Of a stretch of DNA of 64,000 bases, positions 43,870 to 55,655 are shown in pieces. A program made the translations under genes and the position numbers. A model generated the notes under the pieces. The model had not been told where the DNA came from, did no database searches, and saw only the letters and a program-made list of their open reading frames with translations. The first letter of the stretch is position 1. Each line of letters opens with the position of its first letter. Origin of the DNA: Dastarcus helophoroides (taxonomy: Eukaryota; Arthropoda; Insecta; Coleoptera; Bothrideridae); contig CM053332.1 in NCBI GenBank assembly GCA_028583605.1, forward strand, positions 13,008,442 to 13,072,441. Reading direction: 5' to 3'.

Positions 43870-45015
43870 AAATTTCCACAATACACAAATTTACACAGAA
43901 CTTTAAACAGTCATTTTAAATGAAATGTGATCCAATATGTGATAAAATTTTTATTCGAAGTCAAAAGTTATGAAAATCGCAGTATTTAGTAGGATATTAT
44001 TGTGAGAGAAATTCCAGTTATTTCGGTAATTTCAACTTTTTTCCCGAAATTTTGTCTTTAGGCCTTTAAGTTTTCAAGATTTTTAAGTTCGAGTGCAAGG
44101 CGAAATCTAAATATTAAAGTTTATGTTTCGAAAAAACGAATTTAAGAAAAAGTCTCAGTTTCGAACTTAATGTTACAATTTCAAAAAAACTAAATTTTTG
44201 AAAGCTAAATTAATTAACTAAAATTTTATCATAATTTAGACGGTTTCTAGAATTTTCAAATTCTAGGTAACATTCCGAGAAAAATCAGTACTTCAATTTA
44301 AAGACAAAATGTTTATATTAAACTAAAAATTTGTAAATTTTTTATATACATATGTAACTCTAGAGTTTTTGCAGTTTAGACCATTTTTTTCAAAATTTTG
44401 ATTGATTTTTGTAAATTTCAAATTAAATTTTCAGTTTAGAGATTTTATTTTTGAATAGATTTCATATGATATCAAATAGAAACTCTAAAGATGCTGAACA
44501 TGAGTCAGATCGTTTCTCTTTATACATTACGAAAATAGTTTAAACGAGTTTTTTAAAATACAATTTTTATATTCTTCATGCTACTTTGAGATAGTATTAA
44601 AGTATACATCTTGTGTTAAACTAATTATGTTGTCTTGTATTTGGGAAGCATTACCGCGAGGAAGTGAACATAATTAGCTAAATCAGGTGACTTTGACCCT
44701 GTCACCCGTCGCGGGTTATTACGCTAGAGAATTCAAAGTTGTCTAAGGCGAACGTTACCGCGAACCTGACAATGAACAACAATAACATGCAAACGCGGTC
44801 GTTCGTCCACGGTCATGCCCGGTTTCAGTTGCATTACGTAACTTTTCTTACTTTCTTCCATCGACTTAATGGGTAAGATTCGTAATTCGGAAATGACCAA
44901 TTGCGGCGCCATTTAAAAGGCGACACTCCATTACATTGGGGCAATTAGTCCTATATATTCAATTACATAGCTATTTTTTAGAGTTCCGTACTTACTGGTA
45001 TACAGGTGGGGAGTG
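43870..45015. other. A/T satellite followed by balanced-composition DNA
   Basis: 43900-44470 is degenerate A/T repeat. 44650-44960 has markedly higher GC (CACCCGTCGCGGGTTATTAC, GCGGTCGTTCGTCCACGGTC, TTGCGGCGCCATTT) and no ORF. It directly precedes the LOA-like LINE and could be its 5' UTR or host regulatory DNA. Confidence 0.4.
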
Positions 45016-45017
45016 TC

Positions 45018-45392
45018 TTTTCCTTATTCGAAGAAATATGGGAAAGGGATGGTGCAGCCATAGTTGGCTGCAGTAATGAAGCCTCTGGGGTGTGGTTGAA
45101 AAGTCTATTCCCAGAATAGAACGGGGAGATCATTCTGAGGGTAGTACCGGCCGATGATCTTCCAAAGCGTCATCAGGTGGTTGTCCACGTGGAAGACCCC
45201 GAAATAACGGTCGAAAGAACCTTATGGCTTTTAGATAAACAGAACAAAGAGATGCAGGTCTCGAGCTGGATCGTGGTGCCGGATAGTGAAAGTAGGGACG
45301 TCAAAAGCGCCCACTCTTCTGCTCTGATACTCCGAATCGGCAATGACAGGCCTGAAAGCCTGCAACTTTCGACCTCATTGCAAAGTTCTTAG
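45018..45392 (+). pseudogene. LINE ORF1-like protein with DUF4780-type domain
   Basis: The translation reads GAAIVGCSNEASGVWLKSLF, a TAG stop, then LRVVPADDLPKRHQVVVHVE, LWLLDKQNKEMQVSSWIVV and ALILRIGNDRPESLQ. The pattern (small hydrophobic start, W, then L-K-R-H...VWV, a QN.....W segment and a terminal L.IG....L) matches DUF4780 proteins that are very numerous in insects and can lie upstream of a retrotransposon endonuclease. One internal stop lies near 45118. The next frame downstream looks like the endonuclease start, supporting an ORF1 role. Confidence 0.6.
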
Positions 45393-45479
45393 AGCGGCTA
45401 TAAAGCTGATCGAGAAATCCCGCAAGGAGGAGAAAAAAACCTGAGAAGGGGTCACCTTGTTTTTTTGTGGTGACTAACT

Positions 45480-45750
45480 CTCTGCGGATAGCACAGATGG
45501 GCCTGCATCACTGCAAGACGGTTTTGTCAGTTTTGATGAGGCACCCTTCAGTGATGCAAACGAATTGAGAGGCTTGGCTCCTGAATAATGAAATACAAGG
45601 TTTGAGAGGGCAAGGTATTTTATACCATGCTACCACAAACGAAACATTGAGGACCTGCATCATAGTCAAAGAGCTAAATGCGGTCTTCATGCCCCAACTC
45701 AGTAGTGGAGATCTATGTGTCATACAACTGAGTCTAAAACTGAATAACTA
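45480..45750 (+). pseudogene. start of LINE ORF2 endonuclease (LOA/R1-like)
   Basis: Reads MGLHHCKTVLSVLMRH, then (after damage) EAWLLNNEIQGLRGQGILYH and RTCIIVKELNAVFMPQLSSG, DLCVIQL. These fit the N-terminal part of LOA/R1-clade endonucleases (Q.NL.HSK.A, then QEPW......GLRG and PRTCI......A). The expected QEPW is EAWL here. After about 45750 the similarity stops; 45792-45822 resembles a scrap of LINE family A on the minus strand. Confidence 0.6.
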
Positions 45751-45839
45751 TCCTTTGGAAGTACTAAAAATATCTCATTGTGCAAAAAATTTGATGTCTC
45801 CGACTGTCTTGTATGCCTTAAGAATTATGCAGTAAGCAC

Positions 45840-47297
45840 ATTCTGTGTGAACATTTTTTTTTAAATTAATTTTAATTTTTATTTATATTGATTATAAATA
45901 TATGCATTCTGTTTACCTTTTGGTAAGCGATGACAAAATGACTGAAATAAGATCAAGGTTTAGCAAGCAAGCTAACCCTGTTTAAGAGAATAATTCGAAG
46001 ATTTTCAAGGAAAATAAAGTAAGTGTAGCTGGCTTTAATAGTGGATTACTTTAACCTGAGAACGCAATTTGCGAGCCATTTGATATCTTTGCATAATATT
46101 CTGGTACCTTCCTGCACTAATACTCCTACCCCATGGGATATATGGTTTATTATTCAAATTAGGTTGGACTTGTTCGAAAAATAACATATGGGAAGAACTT
46201 CCGTGACTAACTTATTTCCCTTAGAGTATTTGTGAGATGTAATGGGTCGACGCCGAAGGAGTTTTGTTCCACCTGCAAGCACCCTAGAGTATCAAGCGTG
46301 GGATAAAATAAGTATTTTATCTGCTTTAGATGAAGAGATTGATCGCGTCATTTGTAGACTGCTTCACCGACTACGAATCGGCGTAATGCTAGTAAGAAGA
46401 TAATTTCGGTTTTTAGAAATAATTACGTTTTATTTTTGGTATGACTTCAATTAAGGTTCAGTTTTTGTTCCATAGAGATTTAATAGCCACTTTGTCGTTA
46501 CATTAAAAACAAATTACGGGTTAGTTTATGCAAAATTACTATTTTATCACAAAAGTTGAGTTTTACGTCATCGGCATTTAAACTTATCAAATGATTGAGC
46601 AAGTGGGTTTGGAATCGAAAACACCTAGAGCGCCTTTTCCGAGTAACCCATATAACGTACCGATATTAAGTTATGGACTAGGTGCTAGATCTGCACCGTC
46701 AATCATTGAGGATGATTATTAGCATGGTCCATCGTGTCGGCAGCTATTTTCGTGTTTGACGTTAGACGTTTTCATTTTGAAAATTCTGCATTATTTTTGA
46801 AACTAACAAGTGAATTGTTTTCATTTATGTAATCTGTGACATAACAGAGGATAAATACATATTTAGCGCTGCTCTTTTTGAGTAATGTAACAAATCCATC
46901 TTTGCAAAAGAGCGGTAACAGGTTAAACGAAGACCTTGAGTTTCTGTGGTGTAATTACCGATTTAGTTCAAGCAGGAAAAAGGTAATAAAGCCCCCTGGC
47001 GTATAAATAATGACTTACAGTGACAATAAATAGTCCTTTCGAGACACTCAAACAAATAGTTCTTTTTCGGAAAAGGCAGCTCACTTATAAATTCATTATT
47101 AGAGAAGTTATTAAAAAAACACGAACTATGGACATAGAGGTAAAAACTTGCATAGAAATAAATGTAATTAAATATTGGTAAGTGGTCCTTACAGATTAGT
47201 TACGGTGCGAAATGAATCTAGAAAACTAATGTTGCACAGCAACTTACATAGAGAAGGATAAAAAAGAAAAAAGACACTGAACATGAATTAAACAAAA
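45840..47297. other. non-coding DNA
   Basis: No gene recognised. 46230-46400 has a more balanced composition but no convincing frame. Confidence 0.4.
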
Positions 47298-47560
47298 TTA
47301 CTCAAGAAAGTGAGTGTATGGACGAGTAGACGATGTGGTAAGATGGGGCAGACAAAGAAGACGCCAATGGTATGACCACGTGAGGAGAACGGAAGAAGAC
47401 AAAGTTGTTCGAAAGGCCCTGGAGGACACGCCTGTAGAACTTAGATCAAGAGGAAGACCACCAAAGAGATGGAAAGACAGCTGGCAATCCACAACTCAAG
47501 AAAATCAGAATGCCTGAATTCGAATGAAAACAGACCAATAAGTCTTCGAAAAGAAGAAGA
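47298..47560 (+). pseudogene. LINE ORF2 C-terminus and GAA tail
   Basis: Open frame with VDDVVRWGRQRRRQWYDHVR, EEDKVVRKALEDTP and SRGRPPKRWKDSWQS, the C-terminal end seen after the RT of RTE/CR1-type LINEs. It stops at 47515 and is followed by about 30 bp of 3' UTR and AAAAGAAGAAGAAG. It is very heavily 5'-truncated. A second, more decayed relative ends at 59465 (GWNDSWQSISQELQ). Confidence 0.85.
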
Positions 47561-47561
47561 A

Positions 47562-47910
47562 GACTCAAGAAAAATGTGGAAAATCGTGAAAGTGGAAAAA
47601 ATAGAATCGCTAATTTTAAATTTCTGTAGGTTATGTAATTTCTAGAGCGTTGGAGCACCACACAGTTTGGCACCATAGATTAATCTTTAAGATACAGTTT
47701 GGTATTCTTCTATTAAAGTATTGCTCGTTCCTGCAGAAACTTTCATTGCGAATGAAGGCTGGACAAGAATGTTCAAGCCAATATAGATTATACAATTGGA
47801 TAGCACAGAATTTCGTCAAAACCTTTACAATCTCTGTTCACAATAGATACTCCCAAAGGCGATCAACAACCACTCTCCAGAAACTTAGTAAGTTTTCTTA
47901 AGTGAATTCT
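47562..47910. other. non-coding DNA
   Basis: Short frames on both strands (47631-47901), no motif recognised. Confidence 0.4.
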
Positions 47911-48138
47911 TATACAAATATTGTCCCTTGAAACCAAGAAGAATTAACAAACACAACAACTGTTGCTCTAATGCGTTCCGATAGTTAAGTTATCATCTTC
48001 AAAGAAGTATTTGGCAGTATTTCTCTGGTTGGCTATCGAAACACTTTAGAGCAATGTTCTTGTGTTTTCTAAATTTTTTTTAGCTTCAGGAAACAAGATT
48101 TGTAAATTCATTTTTGAAGATAATCATTCCGTTCCACC
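47911..48138 (+). mobile_element. hairpin retroposon family 1, copy h
   Basis: Both arms: TATACAAATATTGTCCCTTG at the left and CCGTTCCACC at the right end, followed by AAAA. The arms are diverged (CGTTCCGATAGTTAAG), so this copy is old. Confidence 0.72.
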
Positions 48139-48139
48139 A

Positions 48140-48455
48140 AAATTTCTGAGAAGAAAAGTATACTATTTTGTTTCAGACAATAATTGAAACTATAAAAGGT
48201 TTTTCTTACTGTAACAATAAAAAACAATAACAAATACGATATATTTTATTATACAAAGGCTACCACTTATTTCACTGTAATGAAAAATTCTGCAAATAAA
48301 CTTATTATTATTATTATATTGTCAAACTTCCTAACATATTGATGACTTTCTTTGATACACTTCTAACGATTTGCAATTTCAAAAACTTCGAGCATTTCTA
48401 AATGTATCTTTGAAGAGTGCATAGAAATAACCACTTTTTTAATGGCAGTATAATT
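48140..48455. other. non-coding DNA
   Basis: No recognised feature. Confidence 0.4.
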
Positions 48456-50294
48456 GAGGTACTTACTCTTTCTCATATCTCAATATCACCTTAGACGATT
48501 TTAGGGCGGAAATGAACGAAATAATGAACGACAGTGATCAGGAAAGTGGCGATACTATTATCCTAGGGGACATCAATGAAAAATGGCCATAGTGGGATTC
48601 GCCGATTACAAATGACCGGGACGAATACCTTACCGAATATCTGGTATCCCGAGATAAGGTAGTCCATAATATGGGAGAAGCACCAACTTTCTCCAGAGGT
48701 GGCACGGAATCATACATAGATGTGACTTTCTCGACGCAGAATATCGCGGACAGAATCACAAACTGACAGGTGCTAGAAGACGAAATATTAAGCGACCACT
48801 ATCCTATATACTTTGAAGTCAGTGAGATAAAACAAAGTAGAGGCAATGCAGGTATGGAGCGAATGGCAATTATAGATGATTGGGACGCCTTCGAAACGAT
48901 GCTCCAGTGGAGGCTAGACGACGGTGACAATAATGCGAATGATCCTGTCAAATATGCAGAACTGCTGCGGGAAATATGCCTGGCCAGTCAAGTTGGTGGT
49001 AAGACAAACCGAAAACGAGTGCCTTACTGGTGAAATTCCTAAATTGACAACCAAGGAGGAAGTGTATACAAGCTAGACGCAAAGTGACCAGAATGAAAAA
49101 GAGGAGTAGCCAGGAAGCGGTATTAGAAGTGGCCGTAGAAGAATATAAAGGGCAAAAACGTAATCTAAGCAAAGCTATAAAACAGTCTTAAGAAGGAACA
49201 CTGGGGAAAGCCGTGTGATGAACTAGACCCACGACATCTGGGGCGCAGCTTATAAGATCGTTACCAGAAAATTAACAAACACGGTAGAGCTCATAATGAA
49301 TAAGAAGAAAGAAATAATAAATCAGCTGTTCACGACAGAAAGTGAATAGAATAAAACAAGGATCGACAATGAAGCACTAGAACCGTTTACGAAGAAGCAA
49401 TTGCAGGAAGCGGTAGGCCAAATGAAATCTGGTAAGGCTCCAGAGGTAGATGGAATCCCGCCAGAAACCATTAAGAAAGCGATAGGGGTCGCATCCGACT
49501 GGATGCTAAATATCCTTAATGGGGTACTAAGAGAGCAGGTATTTCCAACTGAGTGGAAGGTAGCAAAAATAATCCTAATATTAAAAGGAGGAAAGTCACC
49601 ACAGGATCCGGCAGCTTACAGATCTGACAGAACACTATTAGTAAATTATACGAAGCCCCAATAAAGGTGAGATTGGTGAAAGAGATTGATGAAGGACTGT
49701 CTCCAAATCAGTATGGATTCAGAAATGGAAGATTGGCTGTAGAAACCATCCAGACGGTCACCGGATTGAGGTAGCAGGCCAAAGAAAGGTGGTTTACTCT
49801 GATAACGTTGGACGTGACAAGTGCCTTCAACACGACATGGGACCAAATAATGAACGAGGTAAGAAGAAAAAGTTATTGCACTATTTAGTAAACATCGTGG
49901 GAAGTTACCTTTAAGAAAGAAAACTTCAAATAGACCGAAAAGATGAAATTAAGATATCAGCGGGTGTTCCGCAGGGCTCCGTCCTGGAGCCAACTCTAAG
50001 GAACATTCTCTGTGACGGCGTGCTGCGATTGAAATTGATAGCAGAGGTAACAACTATAGGTTTTGGAGATGATCTAGCTTTGATAGTTACTGGGAGGATG
50101 AGAAGGAGTTGAAATTCCGGGTGAATGAATCACTGCGTCGCATAGGCATATGGATGAAAGAAAACAATCCGCAGTTGGACCCACATAAAACGGAGGTGGT
50201 CATTATGAAAGGACCAAGAAGAAGGAATAATGTCTATTTCCAACTTAAGGAAACAAGGGTTGTACCAAAAAGAGAGGTAAGGTACTTAGGAGTA
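48456..50294 (+). pseudogene. R1-like LINE ORF2, 5' part: endonuclease and reverse transcriptase
   Basis: Endonuclease part: LDDFRAEMNEIMNDSDQE, TIILGDINEKWP, VVHNMGEAPTFSRGGTESYI and DEILSDHYPIYFEV. RT part: QMKSGKAPEVDGIPPETIKK, FPTEWKVAKIILILKGGKSP, LSPNQYGFRNGRLAVETIQ, LITLDVTSAFNT and ISAGVPQGSVLEPTLRNI. The catalytic FADD box reads FGDD (GFGDDLALIV, near 50059), so the family's Ala is Gly. The downstream part is KTEVVIMKGPRRRNNVYFQL, then KREVRYLGV. Several stops (about 48590, 48764, 49030, 49190, 49770, 49914) and frameshifts inactivate it. Motif wording fits the R1 clade. The element continues at 51324 after an insertion. Confidence 0.88.
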
Positions 50295-51323
50295 TAAAAT
50301 ATTTGATCCCGGGATCCCGATTTTCGGGATCCTGACTGCTTTTTTGTCCCGAAATTTTTGGGATTAAATTTTTCTGATTTCGGGATTTTCGGGATTAACA
50401 TCATTTCAAAAAATTGTAAAATAGACTTCCCCTAACGAAATACTCAGTGTCAGTGCTCTCAATAAAATTGCTTGTCATCATTTTAATATAAAATAAAAAT
50501 AATAAATAATAAAAAGAAGTTTTATTCCAAACAAGCAGCGCTAATTAATTCAGCGGGGTTGCTATGCTTGTTTGGAATAAAATTCTTGTATTTTAAACCA
50601 AAAGGTTTAATGATGAGACACTGGACGCGTTGTTATTTTTTAGATCATAGTTTCCCAATTCCAATTAGGATGTTACTATCAGATTAGTTTTCTTTATATT
50701 TAAGAGAAACGAGAGACTGATTAATACTTTTTGTTTTACTAGCTACATCCTAGGGTGTTATGTTAGATGAAACTCATCTATTGAGTCAATTTAACGAAAG
50801 ATTTTTATTAATTTTCAGACTATTTGTATAGCTTGTTTCATAAAAAATTTTTCAATTCATGTAAATTTAAAAAGCTCTCATTGATTCTTGAAAAATTACC
50901 TATGATTTTAACATAAAGAGTGAGTGATTTCAGGTCCTTAATTCTGATCAGTTAGGATCATTAGATTAGTTTCTTGTAAAATATCTTGATTTTTGTCTAC
51001 ATTTTCATTTTGATTGTTTTTTTTTTGTGGAACGGACTGGTCCTTGGTTATCTTCAAACATTGAAACACAAAACTTGTCCCCTGAACCCAAGAAGGATTA
51101 AAATACACAACAAAGGTTGCAAAGGGAGCAAAAAGCAACCTTTGTTGTTTTTTAATCCTTCTTGGTTTCAAGGAACAAGTTTTGTATTTCAAATTTTGGT
51201 TATTGTAAATTTTTATCTTTTATTCATAACCTTCAATACCGAAATAATCCCAGGGATCCCGGGATTGACTAGATATAATCCCGAAATCTCGGGATTAGAA
51301 ATAAAGACCGGGATCGAATTCCC
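50295..51323. mobile_element. 1.03 kb insertion with GGGATCCCGA-rich inverted ends and 12 bp duplication
   Basis: It interrupts the R1-like RT between YLGV and its duplicated continuation. The target is duplicated: TACTTAGGAGTA (50283-50294) and TACTTAGAAGTA (51324-51335), 12 bp with one mismatch, so the boundaries are exact. Ends carry GATCCCGGGATCCCGATTTT at the left and, complemented, CCCGAGATTTCGGGATTATA near the right. Inside are a palindrome (ATTCCAAACAAGCA...GCTTGTTTGGAAT, about 50525-50579) and hairpin copy i. No coding sequence, so it is non-autonomous. The family is not known to me. Confidence 0.8.
51017..51193 (-). mobile_element. hairpin retroposon family 1, copy i
   Basis: Inserted inside the 1.03 kb element. 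A T-run (51017-51026) precedes GTGGAACGGACTGGTCC, i.e. an A-tail on the minus strand. Arms meet at GCAAAGGGAGCAAAAAGC with the inner part deleted. The other end is GAACAAGTTTTGTATTTC. Confidence 0.75.
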
Positions 51324-52140
51324 TACTTAGAAGTAATGATAGACGATAACCACACATATGGCGAACATATTCGCACGGTGACAAAAAAGGTGGAAGAGAA
51401 GGCAGCAGCTCTGGCTAGACTAGTGCCGAACCTGGGCGGACCACGAACCATTAAGTGTCAAATCCCGAGCAAGGCGGTGTTCTCTGTTCAGCTGTGAAGA
51501 AAGAGTCCTCAATAGAGAAGGTTCAGCGTAAACCTTTGCTGAGAGTAACGCGCTCATATCGGACAGTTTCAACGAAGGCCCTGCGTCGTAGTCGTAGGTC
51601 GTACACCTATCGATCTACAGGTGAAGGAGAAGTGCCTTATATATCAAAGAGGAGCGGGAATCTTCAAGCAAGAAAGGGCCACGGTAAACGAAGAAATCTT
51701 GGATGAATGGCAAAGTCGATGGGAAGAGAACACCTCAGTGGCCAGTGGACAAAGCGATGTATCCCTAAAATAAGACTCTGGATGCAATGTAAATATCGAC
51801 AGGGGGACTACTTCACGACGCAGAGAGTTATTGGACATGGGCGTTTTAGAAGTTATGCAAAAAAGAAAAAAAAACCGAAAGTGAACAATGTAGATATTTC
51901 CCAAACACGGACACAGGAGAGTATACATTATTTGAATGCCCAAAATGGGAAAGGGAGAGGAAAGAAGCATGTGGTATACTAGGTAGAGCGTTGACAGTGA
52001 ACAACTTTGGAGTTGAAATAATGTCAGGCATTAGAGGCTGGAATGCTATTAATAATATAATTCAATAATAATTCATGTATTAAAAATATGTCGAGGGCGA
52101 TAATGGAGACAAAGGAACGAGAAGAGAAACAGTAATCGAC
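51324..52140 (+). pseudogene. R1-like LINE ORF2, 3' part
   Basis: Continues the ORF after the duplicated codons: MIDDNHTYGEHIRTVTKKVE, KAAALARLVPNLGGPRTIK, KVQRKPLLRVTRSYRTVSTK, DEWQSRWEENTSVASGQ, CKYRQGDYFTTQRVIGHGRF, NNFGVEIMSGIRGWNAINNI and IMETKEREEKQ at the end. The C-terminal zinc-knuckle region seen in R1 relatives is not preserved (poly-Lys and frameshifts near 51865). At least five frame changes. Confidence 0.85.
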
Positions 52141-52144
52141 AGGC

Positions 52145-55130
52145 AACTACCAATTTTAAAGATATGCCCTAAATCAATATCACAATGGATAGTGAAGAAA
52201 GCGGGGGTTTTTTAGTTGGAGTAAGCCCAACTCGCCACAAAGAGTAGTGGTTTTAAATAGATTTTCCCCTGTAATTAAAAAAAGCTCTTTCTCATGGTTT
52301 TTTACGTGAATGATGATCTGATCATATAAATTTGTATAATTAATAAGTGGTTAACACAAATAAAATTAAGTTTTTTATTTTTTTTAGAAACAACTCAAGT
52401 AAATTACAATTAGAGCATTATAAAGTTATTTAAGTCATAACTGAGTCAGATCGTCTCCATCTCTGAGGAAGATTATAGAAGGTAATTAAAATTGGGTATC
52501 AAAGAAACTCAGGCTGCAAATAAAATTAAAAATATTGGTTTTTAAACCAATATGACTTTAGTCCGCAATACCACCAAATGAAAACTTTCATGCAGCACAA
52601 AGGACATCGAAAATCGACAAAAAATGAATTGAATCAAAAATTATTATATTGACGTTTTACTTAAGGGCACTAAACAAAATAGTTCAGCCTAATCGAAATC
52701 ATTTTTCCCACATTAAACAGAAAGTATGAACATTGATCCAATGGATCGAAATATGAATTGCTTCAGTGTCAACTATTCAGGTATTTTTTCTGTACTTTAT
52801 TTGTTTTACAGAATTCAAAAACTCAGAAACTGAAAGGAAAAGTAATTCATTTGACTATCGACAACGACAATTGATGATGAAACTAAATATGCGTGTCAAA
52901 TGTAACTAGTAATTCTAATTAGTCGAATGTCTCGTTAGTTAAATAAACAATGTTTGTCATGCACATAGTAATTTTGACACAAGAATCTTGCAAAGAAATT
53001 ATTTTGTCGTTAAAACATGTAAAACATGTGAATAAAATAAATAATACGTTTGTTATTAAGTTGATGATCTGTAGTTCCTGCAAATTTGACATTAGATGAT
53101 TATTATTCTTGTATTCTTCTTCTTGATGCATTTGAAGTGATTAATCAAATTTGAGTCATAAAAATCCCAATTTTAACGCAATAATTAATAAGTTTTCTAT
53201 ATTATTATAGATATCTATATTATTTAAAATAAATTTTGTTGACACTAATTTTGATTACTTTCTCCTAGAATATATATTATCTATTATGGTTTTAAAAACA
53301 CTATATGATAATGGTCACTGTGAGCCTCATAAGCTTGTACGTAGTGTAGGTAGGTATATCATCTTCCATTATAAACTCATAAAATTGATTTATTTGCTTT
53401 TTAACTATCTGCCGCTTATAGAGTATTTAGATTGGATTAGGTAAAGTATGCTCATAAAGTTAAAAATAAGATTTTATCCTATTATACTACACCTGTGAAT
53501 ATTAATAATTATTTCTGTATTATTAAACCTAGTAATTAATATGTAATTGAAAAGCTCAAGACGCATTGAGTCAAAATTTGATTTGACACCACATTGTACA
53601 TATTTTAACCCTCATTATGTGAAATTATTCTGTATTTATTATTCATAAATTCTGTCTAATAATAAACAGAACCAAATATTGAATTGTTTGGACCGTTTGG
53701 TCAAACCAACTGTCGGTTGTTTAAACCGAACTACCACCCAAAGTCTCTATGGTATATAGTAGATCCACCAATTCGTTCATCAGTGTGCATCGTTGAGACG
53801 GTAAATATTTGCAAATTTCCATAGACTCCCAACATTTAATTTTTTAAGTCTTGTTACAAACGTGAAGCATTTTTACCTTGTCAGTCATATGTTTAAAAAG
53901 TATGTAAGTTACAAAGTATGAAATTAAACTAAATTAGATATATTTTGGAGTGTTTTCAAAGTATATTATTGAAAAATATATTTTTTTTTCGTTATTTTAT
54001 TGTTTAAGAAAAGTTGACCAAACAGCTAATGTACCTTTTTTTTAGTATTCTGTATCCAAATTGCCAAAATATAACACCTATGGAATCATCGCAATATCTG
54101 CCTGTCTATCACTAACGAAGACAATTAAAATTTGAATCTATTGTAGAAAACGATAGCTAAAATACAGACCTGAGCTAATGAATTGAATTTCAATGCTGGG
54201 AATAAGTTTTTTAACTCCCCATGTATTGGTAAAAATTTTAAAAGAAACGGCCGTATATGGTTGTCAAACTCTATATATTTTATTGTATTCGACCAAATTG
54301 TGCAATCTTTGAAGGTCTCCACTTTTAGTCAAACTTCAGGAGATTATTGAACTTTCCAAAAGTGTTTTTACATTGTGGTCAATTCTTTTTCGTTAATTCT
54401 TCAAGATTGACCACAATTTTGATAAGTTCTGAGAAATATCGTTACAAACGCATAAAAGATGTGTCAGTGCTGCAAGATAATTGATGAAATAAATTAAATA
54501 CCCGAAATTTCTACCCATTCAGCATCGGTTCGCTCACCTATGATCATCCTTAGTCATGCGAAATGTATTCGTTCTCGCTGTAATCGATGGTTAGGGTTTT
54601 CCATCAATCTGCCGCGATCGGAATTACAAAAGTGGTCATCGACGAGCTCGCCTCATCACATTCATGTGGTTTTAATGCAATCTAGAACGAAAGCACTCCA
54701 CTCAATATTCAATTATTGGAATAGCATTGTGGTTCTCCTTCTTTTCGCGAAAATGGATTGCCGTCAGTCGGGGATTTATTAGACGCATCGTAGGAAGAGG
54801 TTTATACATTGATACAACTTTAAAGGAAGACATTATTCAGCAGTTTAAGAGATTGCGACGGAAGTAAATTCTAGTAACTGATGAAAAACCCAATATAATT
54901 CCTATTTGTTTGAAATTTATGCGGCGGTGAAGTTTTATTATTGTTACTGTTTACAGTGAAGTTGTTGTGTTTATGATGAAATATTATGAACGATTTCGAA
55001 CTTTGAGTGTTAAACGTGATACAAATTTAAACAAAAATAACTCAAACTTATTTGGCTCTATCAAAATTATATATCAAAAGAGATTGAATATAAAGTTAGT
55101 TCTAAAAAAAAATAACTATTAATTTTGAAC
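52145..55130. other. non-coding AT-rich DNA
   Basis: The first about 100 bp may be LINE 3' UTR. No gene recognised. 54520-54790 is a patch of more balanced composition (ATCTGCCGCGATCGGAATTA, CATCGACGAGCTCGCC) without a known motif; its 80-codon frame (54540-54782) is not recognised. Confidence 0.45.
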
Positions 55131-55535
55131 ATTTTATCACATTTTTAACTTTTATGTTTCACAATTTATGTTTTTATTTAATCTCTTCAGAAATCTTAGA
55201 CGTTATACTTCGGCTTTTTGTAGATTTGTAATTTTATTTTCAAATATAGATTTTAAGTGTGTAATTTTAATATTTTCTATATTTAAAGTTTGCACCCAAT
55301 TTTTGGTTTTTTTTTAATAAAATTCTCTCGAAATCAAAATTTGAATCTCGAAAATTTGACGTCTTTTTCTTAAGTTTCAAGGTTCTTGGCAATTTGAAGT
55401 ATCCAAATATTTATTTTTCTAGAACTGTTGACTTTTTCTCGAACTGCTGTCTCGAAATACTCATTTGTTTCTTCGTAATTTCAGAAACAGTTTTTGCTTT
55501 AACGTTATCGTTTTTTTTTAGTTTTAACTTAAATA
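55131..55535. other. degenerate A/T satellite
   Basis: T-rich tract with CTCGAAAT and TTTTTCTCGAA words. Confidence 0.5.
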
Positions 55536-55655
55536 TTGAAATACAAATCTTGTCCCCTGAAACCAAGAAATATTAAAAAACACAACAAAGGTTGCTCTAA
55601 CGCGTTTCGACAGCAGTTACAGCAGTTACAACAGATATCTTCAGAGAGATACTGA
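55536..55655 (+). mobile_element. hairpin retroposon family 1, single-arm copy j
   Basis: One arm from TTGAAATACAAATCTTGTCC to TATCTTCAGAGAGATACTG, with a small CAGTTACAG expansion at 55612-55632 in place of the AGCCAAGCT stem. Confidence 0.7.
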
